A stretch of DNA of 64,000 bases. Source: Alnus glutinosa (Eukaryota > Streptophyta > Magnoliopsida > Fagales > Betulaceae). The stretch is from contig NC_084889.1 of the NCBI RefSeq assembly GCF_958979055.1, forward strand, positions 34,911,951 to 34,975,950. The letters are read 5' to 3'. Under the pieces are notes generated by a model. It was not told where the DNA came from. It saw nothing but the letters and a program-made list of their open reading frames with translations, and did not search any database. The position numbers were made by a program, and so were the translations under genes. Positions 48,289 through 58,613 of the stretch are shown piece after piece (the first letter of the stretch is position 1; each line of letters opens with the position of its first letter).

Positions 48289-50812
48289 TCACAATCCTGT
48301 AAAAGCCTTCTTCCCACCAGCAGAAGATCCAGCTGGAATGACTTTCAAGACATTGAACCTCACAGTCTTTGACAATGGCCTGAAATATTTGAGGGGGGGG
48401 GGGGGGGGGGGGGGTGGGAAGTACAGTCAAAACTAGGAACTGTGCATGCTTGTCCTTTAAATCATACACAGACATGATAAAACGATAAAACAAGAGGGCC
48501 TTCCATTCAAAAATCGTTTACCTGCATTGGCCGACAGTGACATAATCTCCTTCCTTCACACGGAAGCATGGGGATATGTGTGCAGGTATGTTTGAGTGCC
48601 TTTTTTCATATCTGAAAGGAGACCAAAAGTGGAAGAAAAGAGAAGCAAACAAAGGAAAAAGGAAAAAAGGTTACGCTTTTCCTAAGTGAGAATGTAAAGG
48701 AAATAGAGAAATCCATCACAACTAAGCAGGATCATGCCTTTGGTATTTCTTCACAAAATGAAGATAATTACGACGAACGATAATGGTCCTCATCATCTTA
48801 GCACTATGGCAAGTACCAGATAAGATACGACCCCTGATAGATACATTGCCGGTAAAGGGGCATTTCTTATCAATATAGGTTCCTGTATGAAACAGTGAAA
48901 AAGGGTTCTAATAAGCAAAAATCCATAGTTTTGACTGCTAAATAATTATGAAAAAAGTAGCCAAAGTCATGTTCTTCAGTACTTGAAGAACTGTGAAACA
49001 CACATCTAGATAGAATAATCCCCAAGTATGTTCATCATGATTATGATTCAGAAAATACACTACTTAATGGTGCAATATCTTAGTTTCACATGATTCATCA
49101 AAAAAAAAAAAAAAACCAGAGTTTCACTTGAACAGGCATTGCAGCTAACCTCATTGATGTCTTTATCAAACCTATAAGAGCACACTAGCAACTTCTCTAT
49201 AACATTTTCCCTTCCTTAAATATAGGGAAAATCTAACAAAAAACCACAAAAAGTAACCTGCAGCAGCTTCCCTATTGCTTCCCTAACCATTGGAAATGCT
49301 AGGGTACTACCCAATGTATTGGGTAGCAATACATTATTTTAACATAAAATATCTCTCTTCTCATCTTTTTGCCTTTCATTGAGGGGATTGTGTTAAGTTT
49401 TGTAAAAAAGGCGAGGATAGGTAGGGAACTCGTATTTTGTAAAGAAATAATATTTGAATGATATAGAGAAATATAAAAGAAGCTATTGTGAAATGTATTT
49501 GAATAGGAAAGCGAAAAATCATTTTGTTCCCTAAATTTAGGGAAAATCAAATGGAAGTTTCTGCTAGTCTCCATCAAGAATTTAGACGAATGAGTTAATC
49601 TCTAATTCTAGCCTGCCTTGTCTTGCTGTAAAATATTGCAATATCATTCGACCAACATAAATATCAAATTTTCACAGCAATCAATCAAGCTGAATCATGG
49701 TTCAATGCTAGTCTTTAATTACATAAGCATATCTTTGCATCTCCAAAACCCAATGCACACTTGAGTTATGACATAGATATTATCAAATCAACTAGCCAAA
49801 CTAAGAGAATCATAGAGGGAAACAGAAAAAGATTATAATTGAAAAGGACAAAATCTTGTACTTGATCATGCAAAACCCAATTGGACACTAAAAAATCAAA
49901 ACAACTAACATACATCAAGCATTAATACAAGTTCCTCGGAGATTAGCCATATGAACATATCAGTTCTGTGATAGATCTCACACAGAATTTGTACTTGTTT
50001 TCTAGGATTTGGCCAGGATATTTGTACTTATTTCCATTTCCATAAGGAAACAGAGACATCATAATGGCCAAAGTTTACAGGTGGAAACCAAACTTATATC
50101 AGCAAATGTTCAAATCCAAACTCATGCTCTGAAACACAAATTCCAAGAAAGAAAATTGCAACGCTATACTGTCAATACAGATATAATCAGCTAAGATATA
50201 AACAGAAACAAAATAGCGCAGCAAATTAACCGCAAAGTACTGATCTTGAGATTGTAGTATACGCAAGAAATAAACATTCCCAGACTGCAAAACCCTCAAC
50301 TAAACCTCAAATATTCACATTTCAAAAAACTAACACACCAAAATATAAAATCAATCTAAGACACACACACAGACCTTCAATGGCTTCTCTGGGGGTCTTG
50401 AAACCGAGACCAACGCTCTTCCAGAACCGGTTCCCGCCCTTGCCAGGCCTCTTTCCCTTCCCAGACTTCTTCGAGCTACAAATTATGTTTCCAAAAACAA
50501 AGGAAATAAATGAATGAATAAATAAATAATCACTAAAAAAAGAGAGAAGAATAGCAGCAAACCCTCACAATTTATCAAAACCCAGAAAGTAAAATAAAAA
50601 AATAAAACATTTTTCACTTTGTTTTTCCATACCATAGAAACACTTTTGGTTGCTTCAGAAATGCCTTCTCAGTCTGCAAGGACAAAACAAAAAATTATTT
50701 TATCATATAACTCCCAAACCAAACCCTAATTTTTTGAAACGAAGAACAAAGAGTAATGTACAGAGAATCGAAAAGAAGAGCATATGGATCTGACACCGAC
50801 CTGTTCAGCCAT
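48289..50812 (-). CDS. RPS11: 40S ribosomal protein S11 (uS17), 159 aa
   Basis: Six coding exons in transcript order: 50812-50801, 50673-50633, 50475-50375, 48882-48738, 48611-48522, 48379-48289; total 480 nt with TGA, all phases consistent. A small-subunit rRNA-binding protein with an OB fold. It starts [16 protein letters not shown], has the eukaryote-specific N-terminal extension, then [20 protein letters not shown] and the uS17 signature region [20 protein letters not shown], and ends GGKKAFTGL. The length equals the usual plant S11. The first coding exon has only four codons. Intron 3 is 1.5 kb and contains MITE-like sequence. Intron 4 begins with GC rather than GT (CAAAG/gcatga, donor at 48737). 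Intron 5 carries a G22/C22 run. A telomere-like CCCTAA tract lies 64 bases before the start. Confidence 0.96.
48393..48414. repeat. G22 homopolymer in RPS11 intron 5
   Basis: Twenty-two G on + (C on the transcript strand), 14 bases before the acceptor-side exon at 48379. Its proximity to the 3' splice site makes it part of the polypyrimidine region of that intron. Confidence 0.85.
49180..49600. mobile_element. MITE-like insertion in RPS11 intron 3
   Basis: gagcacactagcaacttc ... cttaaatatagggaaaat near the left and ctaaatttagggaaaatc ... gaagtttctgctagtctc near the right are inverted matches. The left start resembles agagcactagcagc at 41769. A short palindrome (gctagggtactacccaatgtattgggtagcaatac) sits inside, possibly a second nested element. 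Confidence 0.5.
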
Positions 50813-50875
50813 GATTGGGGGTGCTCTCAAGCTGCAAAGGGAGGCAAACTAGAAGAGTCTCTGCCACCCAAAAAA

Positions 50876-50905
50876 CCCTAACCCTAACCCTAACCCTAAC
50901 CCTAA
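50876..50905 (-). promoter_or_regulatory. Telomere-like (CCCTAA)5 tract in the RPS11 promoter
   Basis: Five exact CCCTAA units preceded by AAAAA, so the first reads as the plant telo-box AAACCCTAA. Telo-boxes near the transcription start are typical of plant ribosomal-protein genes and act with TCP/site II elements. Here the unit length is six bases, not the seven of most plant telomeres. Confidence 0.65.
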
Positions 50906-51559
50906 CACTACAGTCACTACTTTTAGGAATATATGATGTGAAACATTGGGCTTTTTTATACCATTCGGATGGGCCTGACTAAGTCGGGTTCGACGTGGCC
51001 AAATGTTATTCCAACTACATTCTAAGTTCTAACAAGATTTAACTGCCATTGAGTTGTCTAACATAAATCGGTAAATCTACTTTTCACTTATATTTATTAT
51101 ATTTATTTTATATTAGTTGATATGATGTGTCTTAAATGATATATTTAATGATATTTTTTTTATTTATTTAATTAGATGATATAAAAAGTTGCTTCAAATA
51201 TGTCACATCGATTGATATGAAGATAAATTTGTATAAATAATAACATTACTTAAAATAAAATGACTCAAGCTAACCAAGTCAACAAGAGTGTTATTAAGAG
51301 TATTACCGCTTTTATTATAAGCTTTTTATAAACTAGCATACCAGTTCACGTGTCACTTACTACTTCAATCACTAAACAATTAAATTTATCTTGTTAAATT
51401 TTTGTTATGAGTTTGCAAGGAGATTGTAGTAAAAGCAGTAATATCATTAGTTTTTAATTAAAAAACTGATGTTTTACCATGTCAATAGACAATTTACAAA
51501 TAAACGATAAATTAAAATCAAATTAACAATTTTTAAAGATGATAAATATTAAGATGACA

Positions 51560-52990
51560 AAATCCAAATCATGCGGTTAAAAATGTTGTAAATCCTTTAC
51601 AAGGATTCGTGGATTTGAATTTTCCACCAACTTATGATACCGATATCAATGATGAAGATTTTGTAAGAGGTTCTTTGTCGTAGGATCAAGAGAAAGAATC
51701 CGTAGTAGATTGGGCTTATCCACTAATCTACGACATTTATCCTGAGAAAGATGAATCGTTGGAAAAGGTAAATCTCTTAGATGATATTAAAAATTTTGTT
51801 AATGAGAATTCTATACATCATGTGCTTGATGAAAGCCCTAAAAGTAAAGTCTTTGATTTGGATGTTAACGAAGTTGATTTCCATAGGGTAGAAAATATTT
51901 TATAAAATTCTCTTGATGTTAATGTTTTTGGTGATTTTTATGTGGAGAAGAATTTTATGTTTAAAAGTGACGAGATCATTGATCCATTTTGGAAGATATT
52001 AATGGTGCATAAATAGGAAAAGATGTGCGACAATCGTGTGAAGCTAGAGTTCTTTGAATTTAGTGTGAAAAGTTTTCAAGTTGATTGACGCAGTCTTGTG
52101 GTGATCAATGAAGAATTATTTCTTGTGGGATGTTATATTGTTTTGCTTTTATAAAATTCTCTTGATGTTAATGTTTTTGGTGATTTTTATGTGGAGAAGA
52201 ATTTTATGTTTAAAAGTGACGAGATCATTGATCCATTTTGGAAGATATTAATGGTGCATAAATAGGAAAAGATGTGCGACAATCGTGTGAAGCTAGAGTT
52301 CTTTGAATTTAGTGTGAAAAGTTTTCAAGTTGATTGACGCAGTCTTGTGGTGATCAATGAAGAATTATTTCTTGTGGGATGTTATATTGTTTTGCTTTTG
52401 AAGAAAAATGGATTGATTGGGCATCTGAAGGATCAGGGCAAGAATCATCTGAATTCGAGGATGAATTCTCTCAAACCCGATGAGAATGATGCGGGCCAGT
52501 TTTATCAGTTTTTTGTTAGACCCATTTTACTTTAAAAAATAAAAATAAAAAATCATATCTTCTGATTCTAACATCAGATTGAGACCAAGTTGGTGGCGTT
52601 GGAAAGCTTATTCAGAGGGCTACAATTTTGTATTTCATGAACATTTCATAATTCCAACATTTACTAGGCAAAATTTGTCATTTTGTAATATTTGTACTGC
52701 AATTATTTTTATTTCATTTATTATTATTATTATTATTATTATTATATTTTAGGGTTTCGAATTTAAGCTTTATATAAGCCTATTAAGATGGCTTTAGCCT
52801 CTAGCTTATATATCTTTATCAGTTTATCAATATGAAATACTCAATGAGTGATTTTCTATTCCTTTTAATTGCCTCGATTCCACGATAGAATCTTGGTTTG
52901 AAAATAGTTGTAATTCTATTATTGTTTACTATTACCAACTCACTACGCCACCCTGAATCATTGATCTATAGCTAATTTATGTTCTTCTAA
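51560..52990 (+). mobile_element. LTR-retrotransposon-like fossil (probably Ty3 type)
   Basis: Acidic polyprotein-like remains in several frames (around 51600-52535), followed by an LTR-like block from about 52545 with a TATA-like tttatataagcc, a T/A-rich leader and a stretch (cgattccacgatagaatc) like LTR downstream regions of plant Ty3 elements. Broken in many places and lacking any recognisable enzyme domain. The family call is tentative. It looks old apart from the internal tandem duplication. Confidence 0.4.
51901..52398. repeat. Perfect 249-bp tandem duplication
   Basis: 51901-52149 and 52150-52398 appear identical base for base. The unit starts tataaaattctcttgatg and ends tattgttttgcttt. 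Identity contrasts with the decayed element around it, so the duplication is far younger than the element, or is an assembly artefact. Confidence 0.9.
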
Positions 52991-53842
52991 CAATACTCTC
53001 GATTTCGTTGAGATATATAGATTGTTTATGTGAAGCACGGTGTGCATAAATCTACACCATGTTTTGGTATGGAGAAATTTGGGCTTCATTGGTTATGGGC
53101 TAATAAAAGAGGCCTATAGTTATATAGGCCCAAGCCCAAGAGCCGATCAATTGAAGATTGGTCTTGGCATGAAGTTCAATTCACTGAACTACAATAGGCG
53201 AGGATGGCCGTACAATCATCCCTCTCCTCCAATGAGAGTGACCACATTCAATATCTTTTCTTTTCTTTTCTTTTTCTCTACATCTATTTTTTGGTTTTCT
53301 CAAAATAAGCAAAGCAAATATACTATCATCTGCTTGGGTTTTCTCAAATATGAACCCACTTAAAATACGCTTAACATTTATGTTGCATCAAAACACTTTC
53401 GCAAACCAAAAATAAAAAATACGCTTACTTGAATACACGATGGCCCCGGAAAATAAATAAATGGTAGTAAATACAAAGCTAGGCTAGAGAATTTTGATAC
53501 AAGCATGCACTTCTGAGTGTGATCCCAAATTAAGTTGAGATGGACTCAAACCAAGAAACGAAGGCACTGAAAAGGGTTCATAAAAATGAAATAAAAATCC
53601 CAAACAAATAGCTCTATTGGAAATAAAATCCAATTTATAAGTCTTCCAGCACCAACAAATTATACTGTCTAAGAGAAAACAAGTTTTTTTTTTTTTTTTT
53701 TTTTTTGTCTGAGAGAGTATCCGGATCCCCTATAACTCCAATAACTATCTACTTCACAACTTCCCGCTCGAGAAGGCAAAAAGAGAAAAGAAAAAAGAAC
53801 TACGTTGGCTGGTAGCATCACTTAGACACCAGTCTCATGACA

Positions 53843-56800
53843 TCACTCCGTCTGCATCCAGGAAAGCTTAGTGTTATTTGAAGAGTTAAAAGAGATTTAA
53901 GCACATTTAGACAATAAAAGGCAGACATGTTATATAGAACTCTTTGGCGTATGCATGCAAAAGTTATAGTCCTCCTCCCTTTCAAAATTATTCGTCCAGA
54001 GGAATTGATTTCAAGCAAAACCCAGAAATCGACTCTTTTTAACAGAAGCGGTGCACAGTGCACTTCATTTTTACCATTAAAATATTATTAGTGGGGGTGG
54101 TGGTGGTGGTGGTGGTGGTATAGTTTCCACTTATAATTCAATAAATCCTGCTTTGAATAATAAAACTTACGTTATGAAAGATCCACTTTTTTCAGTTAGG
54201 GTCAGTTTGGTTTAAAGCGGTTTTGACAAAATATCACTTTCATGAAAACACAATTAAGCGTCGGTAAAATCGCAATTCGGCATTTTAAAGCGCGCATATT
54301 TAAAAGCGCACCACTTGCTTATGATTTCAAACCGTCATTTTTTTTTTCAAACGCACTCCCAAACGAGACATTCTCGCAATCTTGTTTGAACATGAACCAT
54401 GACCTGCAAAATCGCAGGGCCAAACGGACTCTTAGGTTGTTAAGTTAACCGAAGCTTGGTTTTTGAAAAGTCTGTCAACTATTTTCTCAAAACTGCTTTT
54501 AACTAGCATTTATAGAAGTCATTGATTCCTGTATTTTCTTAAACAAAATGAAATTTTTAATGTAGAAACTCACTCACAAAATCTTATGATTATCAACTCA
54601 GATTATCAAAACCAGAAAATCAGTCTGATGGAATAATTTTGACAACCCGGTTACCACTTAGTATGTCTCCAATAGCAGTTTAAATGCATTATACCATACA
54701 CTAAACAAATCCATCCAGCTAAGTGAAGAAATACCATACCATATTCAATATGCTTAATAGGTTCAGCAGCAGTACCTTTAGGCGTTTCGAATTTGGAGGG
54801 CTTGTTTCACTATCATTTGGTCGACGAGACGTCCCAACATCAGAGTCCTCAGCCTGCAAATATTTCATTATGTTGCTTCTCTTCATACATTTTATAATTT
54901 TAGCATTATTATTATTATTACTATAATTATTATTTTTTGTGGTAAATCGGAATTTTGCTTGACGGCAAGACTCACGAATTTATGCTTTATTTGGTTTAAT
55001 AAAGAGCATTACAGGTTGAAATCACAAGAAACTCCATAGTTTGTTGAAACATGAGAAATAAAAAAAACCATGACCAGGCTCGTGAACCATGCTCACCTGG
55101 GTGGAAGAATCTCGAGGCATTGTATTCTCAGAAGCGTTTGCTGCTTCTGTATGTCTAGCATCTGGCTCTGCACCAGCTTGTGGCGATATTAAGGGTATGA
55201 TCTGATGTAGCAAATTAGACAAAAATATTCCTTCATCGCTTGCTCTCGGTTCAGCTTCTGGTGCATTCACAAAACCACCAGATGCCCCTACATGATCAGA
55301 GACCGCACCTCTACCTGTTCCCTCTGAACTGGCTTCTTCAACATGAATTTCACCATCAGGAAAGAGGGTCCTTAAGAACTGCATAACACTACTTGGTAGA
55401 TGTCCATCAGACTCCTGGCTGTTTTGGGTCCGATCAGCTGAGACAATGTTGATATTTCCACTGCGTGCATTGGATGGCTCCTGTTGTCTTAAATAGGGAG
55501 TTGGAAACGATCCTGCAAGATATGCCACCAAAATAGAATTCCAACACTACAAACTCAAATTTTCCAGGAAATGTTTAATCTATTGAATAGTAGAATGTTC
55601 AGATTACCATCTCTAGCAGGACCATCTAGGTTATGCTGTTGTACTGCAGAATCAGTCTGCTGCTCAGTTTGGAGGCCAGCAGAATGGCGCTCACCAGATG
55701 CTTGAGATCCCTGTTCACCACTCACAAGTCCAGAAGCCACATGTTGAAATCTTCCAAGAACTGGATAGTATAAACCTATCAAATTACCAGCTGAATCTGA
55801 AGGTAGGCGACTGAAGGGACCAGGTACTGCTGCAATCATGGTCCTAGTCGGTACCACCTGTACTCCTGACTCTCCACCAAAAGATGGACCCTCTGAGACC
55901 CTTGAAGCTGATGTAATAATAGGATTTTCACCACCAGAATTTGTTGTTGAGTTTCTGTGCCCAAAGGGCTGCTGAGTATCACTATGTTCCTCACGATTAA
56001 CATTTGGTGTAGTTGCTGAAGAACCTTTCGGTAAAACGAATACCTATCTATTAGGGACATAATTTTCTTCAAACAGAACATGGATTTTAAATAGCCAAGT
56101 CTTAAATATTACACGGTACCTCTTCTTATTTGTATATCAATACGCCTCGGAACAAATCCAGTACCAAGTCCATTAACCAAGCTGGGGCCAGGTTGCACAC
56201 CTCCCATGGGGATGGCACCTAAGCTTGTTCCCGGTTGAAAAGGAAAAGGCTGGACATGTAAGGTTCAATCAGCAGATATAGAACTGTTTTCAACCGTAAA
56301 CAGATTCTTTTTTAATAAGTAAACCAATAATAAGGTGAGAACATTGCCTGAACCATGATTGGATTAGGACCAGATGGGGATATGAAAACTGCAGGTCCAG
56401 CATTAACCACGGCTTCTGACTGCATTAGAAATTGATCATAGCAACACATAAAGCGCAGGTGACGGCATAATTGAGAAGACGCCACAAACCAGAAACACGA
56501 ATAATCCTACCGGTGATTGACCCAGCCGCAATGTCATAGTTGTACGACCAAGTTCAAGTAGAAGTGCACCTAGATTATGAATAAGAAACCCAGCTCTACG
56601 GACACTAGACTGAGTGCTTAACCGCATTGAGGGATCAGTCACATTCACTTGATCCTCCAGTTGTCTAGCTAGTTGCTGCCAACATATAAAATATTATTGG
56701 TTTATCAGAAGAATTCCAAACAGTGAGAAGATCATAAACACTCTACATGTCAAGAAATACAGATTCTTGGACAAAGAAAAGAAAATAAAATAAAAGATTC

Positions 56801-58567
56801 ATCAACCCTCGAGCAATTGAATGTTGAAATATGAGTAGATATTAATAGAGAAAACAAACTCCTAACAGGTATAGCCGCGGGCAAAAATTTCAAAAATCAT
56901 GTAACACCAAGATATTCATTTTCAAGAATATATAAAGATGATAAAGTGTCTCGAGAACTCACAAGTATGCATTCTCCTGCATGTTCAATGAGCATTTGCC
57001 TGGTCGATAGCATGACTTCTGCCAAGGATGCAGGCGTTGGAAACCCTTCTTGTACTGTCGCTGTAGGCAGTGTGGCAGCCGCCTGAGCACTGTTTCCCCC
57101 ACCTCTCCCTGCCAGTAAAATGTGTCACCACTGTCTCAAAGAACCAGCTTTGCAGGAGGAACAGATATGGAAAAACATTATAAACATTGTAATATGAAAA
57201 TAATGATGACAAATGGAAAATTAACTGACCAATGGCATCAAATTCACGCCTCATTAGACTTAAATATTGGGATAGAGTAGTCAAAGAATCTTGAATTACC
57301 TACAAAAACCAACAATATTACTCCAATACTTCCCATTCAACCATAACAGGCTTCCACGAAGTTCATTTAATATATATATATACAGTAAATCAGGGGAAAA
57401 ATAAATATAATTAAAGCAAACAAGGGATTTCAAACTTACAGGAGGCTGCAGAGGTCCCAAAGAAACTGCTGATGGAAGTCCGTAAGTATTGTGAAATCTA
57501 TCAAGCGGACCCCTCACGCCAGTTTGTTCAGATTGAAGCTGGGTAGGATTTTGTGCACCGTGTTCCTTTAGCATCCACCCATCACCCCAAAGAGAGTTAA
57601 AAAAAATCATTTTTCCTGATTTTGTCTTTTCTTTTATTACTTTTCTAAATTTTTTGCATTTTTGTTTTTTTCTGAATTTTTTGTCTTTTTTCTATATGTT
57701 TTTATCAGGAGTAATTTTGTCATGTTTATGCAAAAAGGAGTTATTGCAACCCCATGGTAGTTTGAGTCGATGTACTTTCCCCTTAAATATGTAGATCAAT
57801 TAAATAACGTGTATATCTGTGCGTATATGCAGATGAAGAAGTAGGCCACAAATGACTCACTCTACATTTTTCTTAGACCTTGAAGGTAGTGGCATACATC
57901 TCCTTATTCAAGCCATCTATCATAGTTATCTAATTCTTCATTTTATGGATACAAAAAATGCATAGCTTCTGAAGGCATGTACTTTAGAAATTTAAAATTT
58001 TATTTGAATATGCTTTTACTTATTTCTTATGTGTAATAGTGGTAGACTCTCTGGGAGAGAGAACACAAATGTATTTTATATCCAGCCTATGGAAACATAT
58101 ATAATATTTCGTACCGAGTCCAAAAAACAAGCTAAGTCATTAATTCCCAGAAGTAGACAGTAGTTTTACCCTGACATCAGTCCCGTCACCACCACTTACA
58201 ACGTTTGTAATTCCAAAAGAACCCATAACGGCAGAGACGATCTGCTCAGAAATCAAGATAAGAGAGGAGAAACCATTACCGTGAGATACAGTTCCACCAA
58301 TAATACCATAAAAGTTCTTCAATACTTCTGTAGTTATAGACTCACCCGATTGATTTCTGGAGGAACACTATCCCCCTGAACAGCACTGAAAGCTTCAATA
58401 ACAAGACCAGGGGCTACCTGATTACTTTGACCACGGCTTGTACTTAAAGCAGGATCAGTTCCTTCAAACAATAGAATTCAGCAGTAAATTTTACTAATTC
58501 TAAGTGAATCTATTTTTGAGAAACCAACAACATGCACATCAATATTATTAAGAAATGAGTAGAAAAG

Positions 58568-58613
<46 letters not shown>

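Larger units (their letters stand above)
50930..53842. other. Intergenic between RPS11 promoter and the BAG6-like 3' end
   Basis: AT-rich and contains an LTR-element fossil (about 51560-52990) with a 249-bp tandem duplication, (TTA)n at 52719-52745, and a T-run at about 53683-53706. The 3' UTR of the BAG6-like gene probably occupies about 53500-53842. No intact gene was recognised. Confidence 0.5.

Noticed and set aside
53040-53363. 107-codon plus-strand frame
   Set aside because: No domain, composition drifts to poly-Phe, and it overlaps the downstream flank of the BAG6-like gene.
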